Assembly (NCBI GenBank): GCA_013334865.1
Contig: JAAXWS010000012.1
Span: forward strand, 1-64,000
Length of the DNA: 64,000 nt
Reading direction: 5' to 3'
Source of the DNA: Chlorobiaceae bacterium
GTDB taxonomy: Bacteria; Bacteroidota; Chlorobiia; Chlorobiales; Chlorobiaceae
Position numbers and translations under genes: made by a program. Below the pieces are notes generated by a model. That model saw only the letters and a program-made list of their open reading frames with translations. It was not told the origin of the DNA and ran no database searches. This document shows, one piece after another, positions 25,320-34,172 of this stretch (the first letter of the stretch is position 1; each line of letters opens with the position of its first letter).

Positions 25320-28300
25320 ATGAATGAAGGTATCGCCGGAAGGCTTGCAAAACAGTTCATCAATTCGAAGATAACGCCGCTGCTTATGATGGCGTCGCTT
25401 CTGGTAGGCATCATGGCGACGTTCATGACGCCGAGGGAGGAGGAGCCGCAGATCGTCGTGCCGATGGTCGACATCTACATCCCCTACCCGGGCGCATCGG
25501 CCGGCGAGGTAGAGGAGCGCGTGGCCAAGCCCTTCGAACGCTCCCTGACCGAAATCAAGGGGGTCAACTACGTCTACTCCACCTCCATGCCCGACTTCGC
25601 CCTGGTGACCGTCAGGTACAACGTGGGCGACAACACCGAGGAGAGCATGGTCAAGCTCTGGACGGCCCTCATGAAGAACATGGAGAAGATGCCGCCCGGA
25701 GTCCAGATGCCCCTGATGAAGAAGGTGGCCATCGACGACGTGCCGGTGCTCAACCTCACCTTCTGGAGCAGGGAGAGCAGCCCCTACGAGCTGAGGCGCG
25801 TTGCCCTGAAGGCCGCGGACGAGCTCAAGAAGACCGAGAACATCGGCGATGTCGAGGTCAAGGGCGGCCTTAAGCGCCAGGTACGCGTGCAGCTCGACAA
25901 GTCCAGGCTCCAGCGCTACAACATCACGCCGCTCCAGATCGCAAGGCAGCTCCAGGCCACCAACTCGCAGATGACCTCGGGCGATTTCAAGAACGATCAG
26001 CAGGTCGTCGTCAGGACCGGCAGCTTCTTCCAGAGCGCCGATGATGTCGGCAACGTCGTCGTGGGCCTCTACGGGGCCGAGCCGGTCTTCCTGAAGGATG
26101 TTGCCCGGATCGCCGACGGCCCTGAAGAGGTGAACAACTACACCGGCTTCGGCTGGGGCGCCGGCTCGAGCAACAAGGACCGCGCCGACTACCCGGCCGT
26201 CACCCTGACGGTCGCCAAGCGCCAGGGCACCGACGCCACGGCGCTGGCAACCAGGGTGATCTCCCGTATCGACGGCATGAAGGGCTCGGTCATCCCCAAG
26301 AACATCACGGTCACCGAAACCAGGAACTACGGCGAGACCGCATCCGAAAAGGTGTTCACCCTCCTCGAGCACCTGCTGATGGCCATCATCGCCGTGACTG
26401 TCGTCGTCGCTTTCTTCCTCGGCTGGCGGGGATCGCTCGTGGTCTTCATGTCGGTGCCGGTCACCTTCGCCCTCACGCTGCTGATCTACTACCTGTTCCA
26501 TTACACGCTGAACCGGGTGACGCTTTTCGCGCTCATCTTCGTGACCGGTATCGTGGTCGACGACTCGATCATCATCGCCGAGAACATCCACCGCCACTTC
26601 GCCATGAAGCGGCAGCCGAAGCTCCAGGCGGCCATCACGGCCATCAGCGAGGTCGGCAACCCGACCATCCTGGCCACCTTCACGGTCATCGCGGCCGTGC
26701 TGCCGATGGTCTTCGTCTCCGGCCTGATGGGCCCCTACATGAGCCCGATGCCGATCGGCGCGTCGCTGGCCATGATCTTTTCGCTCCTCGTCGCGCTCAT
26801 CGCGACCCCATGGCTCTCCTACCGTCTGCTGAAGTCTGACGAAGGGCACCATGAGGAGTACGACATCAGGAAGACCGGCTACTACAAGCTGTTCGACAAG
26901 GTGCTGACCCCGTTCATCGACAGCACCTTCAAGACCTGGCTCGCCTTCGGCGTGGTCGGCCTGATGCTGGTCGGCGCCATGGCCATGGTGCCGCTCAAGA
27001 TGGTGCAGATGAAGATGCTGCCCTTCGACAACAAGAACGAGTTCCAGGTCATCATCGACATGCCCGAGGGCACGGTCCTCGAGAAGACCGAACAGGTGAC
27101 CAGGGAGATCTCCGGCTACCTCAAGACCGTTCCCGAGGTGCAGAGCAGCCAGTACTACGTCGGGACCGCTGCGCCGATCAACTTCAACGGCCTGGTGCGC
27201 CACTACTACCTGCGCCGGGGCGACAACAAGGCCGACATCCAGGTGAACCTGGTGCACAAGGGCGAGCGCAAGGCGCAGAGCCACGACATCGCCAAGCGCG
27301 TGAGGAAGGGCGTCCAGGAGATCGCCAGCCGATACGGCGCCAATGCCAAGATCGTCGAGATCCCTCCGGGCCCGCCGGTGATGTCGACCATCGTCGCCGA
27401 GATCTACGGTCCCGACATGCAGTCCCAGATCGCCCTGGCCAGGGAGGTCAAGAAGGCCTTCGCCTCGACCCCCGGCGTGGTCGACGTCGACTGGCTGGTC
27501 GAGGCCGACCAGAAGGTGTACGACCTGGTCATCAACAAGGAGCGCGCGGCATTCCGTGGCGTGACCCCCGAACAGATCGCCCAGACGCTGCGCATGTCGC
27601 TTGCCGGCGTGGACGTGGGACTCGTGCACCTGCCCGGCGAGATCGAGCCGCTCACCATCCAGCTCAGGCTGCCGAAGGCCGACCGGACCTCGCTGAAGGA
27701 CCTGTCGAACATCTTTGTCCAGTCCCAGGGCATGGGTACCCTCACCACCAGGCTCCGTCCCGGCCAGATGGTCCCGCTCTCCGAGCTGGTGACCGTTCAG
27801 GAGAAGGTCCAGGACAAGAGCATCTACCGCAAGGACCTGCACCGCGTGGTCTACGTGACCGCCGACGTTGCCGGCGTGACCGAGAGCCCGGTCTACGCGA
27901 TGCTCGAGCTCGACAGGAAAATTGCGCAGATCAAGGTGCCCGGCGGCGCGGTGATCAACCCGCTCTACACCTCGGTGCCGAAGAGCGACGACAAGCTGGC
28001 CCTCAAGTGGGACGGCGAATGGCAGATCACCTTCGAAGTCTTCAGGGACCTCGGCACGGCCTTCGCGGTGGTGCTAGTGATCATCTACCTCCTGATCATC
28101 GGCTGGTTCCAGTCCTTCAAGACGCCGCTGATCATGATGATCTCGATCCCCCTCAGCCTGGTCGGCATCATCCCCGGCCACTACATCCACGGGGCCTTCT
28201 TCACGGCGACGAGCATGATCGGCATGATCGCCCTTGCCGGCATCATGGTGAGGAACTCGGTGCTGCTCATCGACTTCATCCAGATCAGGAGGGAGGAGGG

Positions 28301-28550
28301 CGTAGGCCTGAAGCAGTCGGTCATCGAGTCGGCCGCGGTCCGTACCCGCCCGATCATCCTGACCTCCGGCGCCGTGGTCATCGGCTCGGTGGTCATGCTC
28401 TTCGACCCGATCTTCCAGGGCCTGGCGATCTCGCTTATCTGGGGATCGGTGCTTTCGACGATCCTTACGCTTGTGGTCGTTCCGCTCGTATATTACCTGA
28501 GCGAGAAGAAGGGGGAAAAGAAGAGGATGGCGACGGCCGTAAAACCCTAA
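25320..28550 (+). CDS. RND-family efflux transporter permease
   Basis: 1077 residues, full-length AcrB-like inner-membrane pump with 12 helices and two large periplasmic loops. TM4 carries the adjacent aspartates (TGIVVDDSIII), the proton relay typical of HAE-type drug/organic efflux pumps, not the arrangement of heavy-metal CusA. FFLGWRGSLVVF and GWFQSFKTPLIMMISIPL mark TM2 and TM8 regions. GGAGGAGG at 25303-25310 sits 9 bases before ATG 25320; a GTG at 25314 is also in frame but too close. No adaptor (AcrA/HlyD-like) is encoded anywhere in the operon, so one must come from elsewhere or the pump works without it. Confidence 0.9.
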   Translation: MNEGIAGRLAKQFINSKITPLLMMASLLVGIMATFMTPREEEPQIVVPMVDIYIPYPGASAGEVEERVAKPFERSLTEIKGVNYVYSTSMPDFALVTVRYNVGDNTEESMVKLWTALMKNMEKMPPGVQMPLMKKVAIDDVPVLNLTFWSRESSPYELRRVALKAADELKKTENIGDVEVKGGLKRQVRVQLDKSRLQRYNITPLQIARQLQATNSQMTSGDFKNDQQVVVRTGSFFQSADDVGNVVVGLYGAEPVFLKDVARIADGPEEVNNYTGFGWGAGSSNKDRADYPAVTLTVAKRQGTDATALATRVISRIDGMKGSVIPKNITVTETRNYGETASEKVFTLLEHLLMAIIAVTVVVAFFLGWRGSLVVFMSVPVTFALTLLIYYLFHYTLNRVTLFALIFVTGIVVDDSIIIAENIHRHFAMKRQPKLQAAITAISEVGNPTILATFTVIAAVLPMVFVSGLMGPYMSPMPIGASLAMIFSLLVALIATPWLSYRLLKSDEGHHEEYDIRKTGYYKLFDKVLTPFIDSTFKTWLAFGVVGLMLVGAMAMVPLKMVQMKMLPFDNKNEFQVIIDMPEGTVLEKTEQVTREISGYLKTVPEVQSSQYYVGTAAPINFNGLVRHYYLRRGDNKADIQVNLVHKGERKAQSHDIAKRVRKGVQEIASRYGANAKIVEIPPGPPVMSTIVAEIYGPDMQSQIALAREVKKAFASTPGVVDVDWLVEADQKVYDLVINKERAAFRGVTPEQIAQTLRMSLAGVDVGLVHLPGEIEPLTIQLRLPKADRTSLKDLSNIFVQSQGMGTLTTRLRPGQMVPLSELVTVQEKVQDKSIYRKDLHRVVYVTADVAGVTESPVYAMLELDRKIAQIKVPGGAVINPLYTSVPKSDDKLALKWDGEWQITFEVFRDLGTAFAVVLVIIYLLIIGWFQSFKTPLIMMISIPLSLVGIIPGHYIHGAFFTATSMIGMIALAGIMVRNSVLLIDFIQIRREEGVGLKQSVIESAAVRTRPIILTSGAVVIGSVVMLFDPIFQGLAISLIWGSVLSTILTLVVVPLVYYLSEKKGEKKRMATAVKP

Positions 28551-28561
28551 ACAGGAGACCT

Positions 28562-28867
28562 ATGAAACTGCTGGCCATCATCGGGGACGAAGAGACCCGG
28601 CCGAAAGTGCGCAAGCTCTTCATGTCTCACGGTGTGCACATGTTCAGCAACGTTGCCATCAGGGGCTGCTCCTGCGACGGAGCTGCCAGGCCCCCGGCAT
28701 GGTGGCCGGGTGAACAGAACATGAGCACCTACTCTTCGCTCTGCTTCGCCATCCTCGAAGATGGCCAGGCGGAAGCGGTCATGGAGGAGCTTCGGAAGAG
28801 CCCTATCGCAACCGATCCGGCCTTCCCGTCACGGGCATTCGTGATGAACGTCGACCAGATGCTTTGA
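28562..28867 (+). CDS. Small PII-like protein of the efflux operon
   Basis: 101 residues from ATG 28562, with AGGAG at 28553-28557. It looks like a ferredoxin-like/PII-type fold: MKLLAIIGDEETRPKVRKLF at the start and a final strand AFVMNVDQML. The loop holds an unusual RGCSCDGAARPPAWWPGE, with a CxC pair that could bind metal or sense thiols. PII-like or DUF3240-like small proteins are known beside RND pumps, where they may gate or sense substrate. It lies 11 bp after the pump and 12 bp before the MBL gene, so the operon is continuous. Family membership is tentative. Confidence 0.6.
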   Translation: MKLLAIIGDEETRPKVRKLFMSHGVHMFSNVAIRGCSCDGAARPPAWWPGEQNMSTYSSLCFAILEDGQAEAVMEELRKSPIATDPAFPSRAFVMNVDQML

Positions 28868-28879
28868 ACGGAGGCGCCC

Positions 28880-29527
28880 ATGGGAATACATGTAGAGCAG
28901 TTCCGCACCGGAGGTGACCGTAATTTCGGTTACCTCTGCATCGACGTCGAGACGGGGTCGGCGTTCGCCGTCGACCCTTCCAACTCTCCCGCCATGCTTG
29001 CTGGCTTCGCTGCCGGCAAGGGATGGCAGGTGCGCTACGCCTTCTCGACCCATGGCCACCAGGACCACTGCAACGGCAACGAGGAGTTCGAGCGCCTGAC
29101 CGGAGTCCGGGTGCTGCTGTTCGGCGACCGCTGTCCGGCTACCGGAGACAGCGTTGCAGACGGGGCGGAGTTTCTCCTCGGCTCCTCCCGTTTCCGCATC
29201 ATCCAAACGCCCGGCCATACGGACGATTCGATCTGCATCCTCTGCGCAGATGCGCTCTTCACCGGCGATACGCTCTTCGTCGGCAAGGTCGGCGGAACCT
29301 GGAGCGACGACGATGCCCGCCTGGAGTACCGTTCGCTTCACGAGCGCCTGATGTGCCTGCCGGAGGGCACGAAAGTCTACCCCGGACACGATTACGGTGC
29401 TAGCCCGATCTCGACGGTCGGCCACGAGAAGCGCACCAACCCCTTCCTGCTCCAGCCCGATGTCGAGGCCTTCATCGACCTGAAGCGCAACTGGGCGGCC
29501 TATAAAAAAGCGCACGGCATCAGCTGA
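28880..29527 (+). CDS. Metallo-beta-lactamase-fold hydrolase/dioxygenase, ETHE1-like
   Basis: 215 residues of the MBL fold: the metal motif THGHQDHC (about 54-61), His in TPGHTDDS (about 112-119), Asp in FTGDTLF (about 131-137) and VYPGHDYGASPISTV (about 167-181) followed by EKRTNP. The last block resembles the YPAHDY..STV.EE...NP signature of ETHE1/persulfide dioxygenases more than glyoxalase II. With a CstR-like regulator upstream, this suggests sulfane-sulfur chemistry. However, dioxygenases need O2 and the host is an anaerobe, so detoxification during oxygen exposure or a hydrolase role are both possible. Confidence 0.75.
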   Translation: MGIHVEQFRTGGDRNFGYLCIDVETGSAFAVDPSNSPAMLAGFAAGKGWQVRYAFSTHGHQDHCNGNEEFERLTGVRVLLFGDRCPATGDSVADGAEFLLGSSRFRIIQTPGHTDDSICILCADALFTGDTLFVGKVGGTWSDDDARLEYRSLHERLMCLPEGTKVYPGHDYGASPISTVGHEKRTNPFLLQPDVEAFIDLKRNWAAYKKAHGIS

Positions 29528-29549
29528 TTTTTCCCCCGGCTCTTGCTTT

Positions 29550-29578
29550 TTGACTCTTCTTTACTTTACTTGTATAGT
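29550..29578 (+). promoter_or_regulatory. Sigma-70-type promoter for the CBS gene leader
   Basis: TTGACT at 29550-29555, a 17-bp spacer and TATAGT at 29573-29578, preceded by TG (extended -10). It matches the consensus closely. Transcription would begin near 29585, giving a 5' leader of about 170 nt before the CBS-domain gene. Confidence 0.7.
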
Positions 29579-29585
29579 TATGCTT

Positions 29586-29740
29586 TCCCAGCTTTTCCCG
29601 GCTGGGATCGCAATCGGAAATCCACAGGGCGCCCGCCTGCTCCCGAAGGTTTCCGAACCTACCTTTCGTCTTTACGTCCGACAAAGCTTCAGCGCTATTA
29701 CTTCAACAATAGTAAGGGGACAGCCTGTCCTTTTTTTAAC
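29586..29740 (+). promoter_or_regulatory. Structured leader ending in a terminator-like hairpin
   Basis: The leader begins with a 7-bp hairpin (29586-29592 with 29601-29607) and ends with a 9-bp stem including two G-U pairs (29714-29722 with 29726-29734, GCC loop) running into a T7 tract. The terminator stops just before the ribosome-binding site GAGGGG of the CBS gene. It may be an attenuator or the end of a separate small RNA. Confidence 0.5.
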
Positions 29741-29755
29741 TCGAGGGGAATTGCC

Positions 29756-30202
29756 ATGGACCAGCTCATAACTCTGCGCACCCTGCCGGTATCGGCCCTG
29801 ATGAACAAGGAGTTCCAGACCATCAAGGGAAGTTCCACCGTTGCAGAAGCGCTCCAGATGATGAAGAAATCGGGCGACAGCGGCGTCATCGTAGAGCCTC
29901 GCAACGAGGACGACTGCTACGGCATTGTCACCGAAAAGGATATCCTTGAAAAGGTTATCGATCCCGGCGAAGACATCCACAGGGATCCCTGGAACACGCC
30001 GGTCTTCCAGATCATGAGCAAGCCGGTTATCAGCGTCAATCCCAACATGAGGATCAAGTACGCCCTGCGCCTGATGAAGCGAACCAACATCAGGCGGCTC
30101 ACCGTGATGGACAACAACCGGATCATCGGCATGCTCAGCATGTCCGACGTGCTCCACGCCGTCGAAGAGCTTCCGGTCCACGACGACCATGTCGCCATGT
30201 GA
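29756..30202 (+). CDS. CBS-domain pair protein
   Basis: 148 residues from ATG 29756, chosen because GAGGGG lies 8 bases upstream and the first CBS domain begins at once ([20 protein letters not shown]). Two CBS motifs follow (about residues 8-75 and 80-140), with [22 protein letters not shown] and [20 protein letters not shown] as the typical end strands. Stand-alone CBS pairs bind adenosine nucleotides and act as energy-state sensors. The gene has its own promoter and structured leader and lies upstream of the sdh operon, 131 bp before sdhA. Confidence 0.87.
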   Translation: MDQLITLRTLPVSALMNKEFQTIKGSSTVAEALQMMKKSGDSGVIVEPRNEDDCYGIVTEKDILEKVIDPGEDIHRDPWNTPVFQIMSKPVISVNPNMRIKYALRLMKRTNIRRLTVMDNNRIIGMLSMSDVLHAVEELPVHDDHVAM

Positions 30203-30333
30203 CTCCTCCCGGGTGCCAGCCGTCGTTCCCGGAGACTGTCTCTGACAATTCAGCAGGGCCTGCTGCAGCAGCGGGCCCGTTTTCAAACCAGCACGCCGGC
30301 CATGGGCGGGGTGTGCACGGAATTACGACTCTC

Positions 30334-32037
30334 ATGAAGCTTTTTGATATCGTCATCGTCGGTGGCGGCGGTGCGGGCCTCTATGCGGCCATGGAGGCCA
30401 TGAAGACCAATCCCGGGCTGAACATCGCGGTCATCTCGAAGGTCTACCCGAACCGTTCGCACACCTCTGCGGCCCAGGGCGGAGCCAACGCGGCGCTTGC
30501 CAACACGGCCAAGGACGATTCGGTCGAACTGCACATCTTCGACACCATCAAGGGCAGCGACTACCTTGCGGACCAGGATGCGGTGGAGGTGCTCTGTTCC
30601 GAAGCCCCGAAGATCATCCGCGAGCTCGAGAACATGGGGACCCCCTGGTCGAGGCTCGACGACAGGACCATCGCCCAGCGTCCCTTCGGCGGCGCGGGAC
30701 GGCCCAGGTGCTGCTACTGCGCCGACAAGACCGGCCACACCATCCTGCAGACGCTCTACGAACAGTGCCTCCGGAAGGGTGTGCAGTTCTTCAACGAGTA
30801 TTTCGCCCTCGACCTCGCCCTTGACGGCAGCCGCTCGAAAGGGCTCGTCGCGATGAACATCAAGACCGGCAGGATCGAGCCGTTCCATGCAAGGACGGTG
30901 GTTTTCGCCACCGGCGGTTACGCCAAGATGTACTGGAACCGGTCGAGCAACGCTGCCGGCAACACCGGCGACGGCCAGGCGATCGCCTACCGCGCAGGGA
31001 TTCCGCTGAAGGACATGGAGTTCGTCCAGTTCCACCCGACCGGTCTCCGCAAGAGCGGCCTGCTCGTGACGGAGGGCGCCCGAGGCGAAGGCGGGTACCT
31101 GGTCAACGCGCTCGGGGAGCGTTTCATGTCGCGCTACGCTCCCGAGAAGATGGAGCTTGGCCCCAGGGACCTCGTCTCCCGTTCCCTCGAGACCGAGATC
31201 CTCGAGGGGCGCGGGTTCGACAGCCCTGCCGGCAAGTACCTGCACCTCGACCTCAGGCACCTCGGCGCCGACCTGATCAAGTCGCGCCTGCCGCAGATCC
31301 GGGAGATGTGCATGTACTTCGAGGGCGTCGACCCGATCGACGATCCGATTCCCGTGCGGCCGACGGCCCACTACTCGATGGGGGGGATCGACACCGACAA
31401 CTTCGGCCGTACGGTGATGGACGGCGTCTACGCGGCCGGCGAGTGCGGCTGCGTCTCGGTGCACGGAGCGAACCGCCTCGGCGGCAACTCGCTGCTGGAT
31501 ATCCTGGTGTTCGGCAGGATCGCCGGCCGTGCCGCGGCCGAGGAGGCCGGCAGCTTCGACCCGGCACCGATCACCGAGGCGGAGATCGCCGGCAAGGAGC
31601 AGGAGCTGCGCAGCTACATGAAGCCCTCCGGCCATTACGAACGCTACGGTACCCTGCGCGAGGAGCTGGGCCAGACCCTTGGCCAGAACGTCGGCATCTA
31701 CCGCGAGGCGTCGAAGATCGAAAAGGGCATCGAGGAGATCGCCGCCCTGAAGGAGCGCTTTACCCACGTCAGGGTGTTCGACACCAGCGACATCTACAAC
31801 ACCAACCTGATCCAGGTGCTGGAGCTGAGGAACATGCTGGACCTGGCCGAAACCGTGGCCGCCGGGGCCCTTGCCCGTGAGGAGAGCCGTGGTTCGCACA
31901 CCAGGACCGATTTTCCGGTCCGCGACGACGGGAACTGGCACAGGCATACCACCTTCACCCTGGAGGCCGGCAGGCCGAAACTCGGGTTCAAGCCGGTCAC
32001 GATGGGCCGGTATGAACTACAGGAACGAACCTACTAA
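30334..32037 (+). CDS. sdhA: Succinate dehydrogenase/fumarate reductase flavoprotein subunit
   Basis: 567 residues from ATG 30334 (MKLFDIVIVGGGGAGLYAA). FAD motif GGGGAGL at residues 9-16, the covalent-FAD histidine region NRSHTSAAQGGANAAL (about 44-59), the substrate-binding HPTGL (about 233), and HYSMGGI (about 346). It oxidises succinate or reduces fumarate. In green sulfur bacteria the reductive TCA cycle needs the fumarate-reducing direction. It forms a three-gene operon with sdhB and an HdrB-like subunit (12-bp and 4-bp gaps). A GTG/other upstream start would add an unstructured tail and is rejected. Confidence 0.93.
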   Translation: MKLFDIVIVGGGGAGLYAAMEAMKTNPGLNIAVISKVYPNRSHTSAAQGGANAALANTAKDDSVELHIFDTIKGSDYLADQDAVEVLCSEAPKIIRELENMGTPWSRLDDRTIAQRPFGGAGRPRCCYCADKTGHTILQTLYEQCLRKGVQFFNEYFALDLALDGSRSKGLVAMNIKTGRIEPFHARTVVFATGGYAKMYWNRSSNAAGNTGDGQAIAYRAGIPLKDMEFVQFHPTGLRKSGLLVTEGARGEGGYLVNALGERFMSRYAPEKMELGPRDLVSRSLETEILEGRGFDSPAGKYLHLDLRHLGADLIKSRLPQIREMCMYFEGVDPIDDPIPVRPTAHYSMGGIDTDNFGRTVMDGVYAAGECGCVSVHGANRLGGNSLLDILVFGRIAGRAAAEEAGSFDPAPITEAEIAGKEQELRSYMKPSGHYERYGTLREELGQTLGQNVGIYREASKIEKGIEEIAALKERFTHVRVFDTSDIYNTNLIQVLELRNMLDLAETVAAGALAREESRGSHTRTDFPVRDDGNWHRHTTFTLEAGRPKLGFKPVTMGRYELQERTY

Positions 32038-32049
32038 GCAGGATTTTCC

Positions 32050-33087
32050 ATGACCGATTCAACCGTACAGCATAACGAGGACAAACGGGACGTGACCTTC
32101 AGGGTCCACCGTTTCAATCCGCAGGTCGACAGCAAGCCATATCACGACGACTACACCATCAAGATCGAAAAGGGCATTACCGTGCTCAGGGCGCTGAACT
32201 ACATCAAGGAGCACGTCGACCCCTCGCTGACCCTCAGGGCCTTCTGCCAGGCAGGCATATGCGGCTCCTGCGCCATGCGCATCAACAACATGTCCAAGCT
32301 CGCCTGCACCACGCAGGTATGGGACGAGCTCGACAAGGCGAGGGAGCCGGGGGTCATCAAGGTCGATCCGCTCCGCAACCTTCCCCTCATCAAGGATCTG
32401 GTGGTCGAGATGGACCCCCTGGTCGGCAAGATGGAGCACTATTCGAACTGGATCGACTCGAAGATGCCCGAGGAGCAGTGGGGGAAAAAGGAGTTCCTGG
32501 TCTCCGAGGAGGAGTTCGTGAAGTACGACAAGGCGACCGACTGCATCCTCTGCGCCTCGTGCGTCTCGGAGTGTACCATCCTGCGGGCCAACAGGGAGTA
32601 TGTCTCCCCGGCCGTGCTGCTGAAGTCCTACCGCATGAACGTCGATACCCGCGATGCAAGCCATGACCTGCGCCTTGCCGAGCTCGTGAAGGACCACGGG
32701 GTGTGGGACTGCACCCACTGCTACCGCTGCCAGGAGAGCTGCGTCAAGCACATTCCGATCATGGACGCCATCCACGGCATCAGGGAGGACGCCATCGAGC
32801 GCCGCGGTGTCAAGGACACCAGCGGGGCAAGGCATGCCGAGGCCTTCATGGACGATATCGCCAGGAAGGGCAAGCTGGTCGAGGCGACCCTTCCGATCAG
32901 GACAAACGGCGTAGGCTGGACCCTGAAGAACCTCCTGCCCATGGCCGTCAAGATGGTCATCAAGCGCCGGACACCTCCTCCGCCGCCGCTGGTCAAGGCT
33001 TCGAAAGGCATCGAGAAGTTCCGCGAGGAGTTCCGCGAAATGAGCGGGCACGTGGCGAAGGATCATGAAAAAAAATCCGGAGAATAG
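32050..33087 (+). CDS. sdhB: Succinate dehydrogenase/fumarate reductase iron-sulfur subunit
   Basis: 345 residues. The N-terminal plant-type [2Fe-2S] domain carries CQAGICGSCAMRIN (about 66-79) and a downstream Cys (LACTTQ). The C-terminal half has two clusters: CILCASCVSEC (about 170-180) and CTHCYRCQESC (about 218-228). These pass electrons from the flavin to the membrane or quinone side. The C-terminal tail (about 280-345) is longer than in E. coli SdhB and Pro/Lys-rich, perhaps to dock the HdrB-like subunit. The start ATG 32050 follows an A-rich stretch. Confidence 0.93.
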   Translation: MTDSTVQHNEDKRDVTFRVHRFNPQVDSKPYHDDYTIKIEKGITVLRALNYIKEHVDPSLTLRAFCQAGICGSCAMRINNMSKLACTTQVWDELDKAREPGVIKVDPLRNLPLIKDLVVEMDPLVGKMEHYSNWIDSKMPEEQWGKKEFLVSEEEFVKYDKATDCILCASCVSECTILRANREYVSPAVLLKSYRMNVDTRDASHDLRLAELVKDHGVWDCTHCYRCQESCVKHIPIMDAIHGIREDAIERRGVKDTSGARHAEAFMDDIARKGKLVEATLPIRTNGVGWTLKNLLPMAVKMVIKRRTPPPPPLVKASKGIEKFREEFREMSGHVAKDHEKKSGE

Positions 33088-33091
33088 CCTT

Positions 33092-33943
33092 ATGAAGCGT
33101 TACGCCTATTACCAGAGCTGCATCAACGAGTCCATGACCAGGGAGGTCGACCGTTCGATCCAGCTCTGGCAGCACGACCTGGGCATCGAGATGGTCAAGC
33201 TGCACGAGAGCACCTGCTGCGGCGGGAGCAACCTCGATTACGTCAGCCCGAAGCACTTCGCCCTGGTGAACGCCCGCAACATTGCCTATGCCGAAAAGAT
33301 GGGCCTGGATCTGGTGGTGTCGTGCAACACCTGCCTCATGACCATCCGCAGCGCAAAGAAGAAGCTCGACGAGTCGCCGGAGCTGAAAGATGAGGTGAAC
33401 GGCATCCTGAAGCAGGAGGGGCTCGAGTACCGTGGCACCTCCGAAGTGCGCCATCTGCTCTGGGTACTCATCGAGGACGTTGGCCTTGACGCCATCCGAC
33501 AGAAGGTGAAGACCCCGCTCGGCAACATGCGCATCGCCCCCTTTTACGGCTGCCACATCCTCAGGCCATCGAGTGTGCTCGGCAAGGACAACCCGCTCGA
33601 GCCCACCTCCCTCGACCTGCTGCTCGGAGCCCTCGGCGGCAGCACGATCCACTACGATCACAAGAACCGCTGCTGCGGGTTCCACACCCTGCTGGTGGCC
33701 GAAGAGGAGTCGCTCAACGTGGCTGCCGAGGCCCTGAAGGAGGCCATGGACGAGCATGCGGACTGCATCGTCACTCCGTGCCCGCTCTGCCACACCGTAC
33801 TGGACGGTTACCAGTCGAAAGCCCTCAGGAAGAACGGCCTTCGCGGCTCCATCCCCGTCTACCACCTCTCCGAGGTCGTTGGCCTCGCCCTCGGTTACTC
33901 CGAGCGTGATCTCGGCATCAGGCGCCATATCGTTACGGCGTAA
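33092..33943 (+). CDS. sdhE: HdrB-like (CCG-domain) subunit of succinate dehydrogenase
   Basis: 283 residues from ATG 33092, with GGAG 8 bases upstream; an ATG at 33065 overlaps sdhB and lacks spacing. Two CCG domains: CCGGSNLDY (near residue 36) and CCGFHTL (near 192), with GCHILRPSS in between. This is the heterodisulfide-reductase B type cysteine-rich fold found in the non-classical (type E) succinate:quinone oxidoreductases, replacing the haem-bearing SdhC/SdhD. It probably passes electrons to menaquinone or another membrane carrier. It has no transmembrane segment, so membrane attachment must be peripheral or via an amphipathic helix. Confidence 0.85.
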   Translation: MKRYAYYQSCINESMTREVDRSIQLWQHDLGIEMVKLHESTCCGGSNLDYVSPKHFALVNARNIAYAEKMGLDLVVSCNTCLMTIRSAKKKLDESPELKDEVNGILKQEGLEYRGTSEVRHLLWVLIEDVGLDAIRQKVKTPLGNMRIAPFYGCHILRPSSVLGKDNPLEPTSLDLLLGALGGSTIHYDHKNRCCGFHTLLVAEEESLNVAAEALKEAMDEHADCIVTPCPLCHTVLDGYQSKALRKNGLRGSIPVYHLSEVVGLALGYSERDLGIRRHIVTA

Positions 33944-33947
33944 GCGT

Positions 33948-34039
33948 CGTGTCACGTAACACGTGGCACGTGACGCGTGACGGGTTAAGGATTTCTGGGT
34001 CAGGGATTCCGTGCTCCACGTCACGCGTCACGTATTCCA
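33948..34039. repeat. ACGTGACGCGTGACG inverted repeat
   Basis: A perfect 15-bp inverted pair: 33968-33982 and 34019-34033, 36 nt apart, embedded in more CACGTG/ACGCGT words. The same family recurs at 36663-36675/36831-36843 and at the end of cinA (46632-46661). A further short word, GACCCATACGACCCAT at 34056-34071, belongs to another dispersed family. Confidence 0.75.
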
Positions 34040-34172
34040 TCTTCCACGTGCGATCGACCCATACGACCCATCTCTTTTTTATTCCCGGAAACTAAACGAT
34101 CCGGCGTCTTATCTATCGTTTTTATAAAAGCGCGAAAAAGTGTAAGTTTGCACTTCAATTTCATTGCCCGCG

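Noticed and set aside
25281-27842. Long minus-strand open frame (853 codons) opposite the RND pump
   Set aside because: Antisense shadow. High GC in third positions leaves few stops. The plus frame has clear RND motifs.
30250-30285. GC-rich palindromic stretch before sdhA as terminator
   Set aside because: Stem pairing is ambiguous (TGCTGCAGCA is self-complementary) and the T-run is only four bases.
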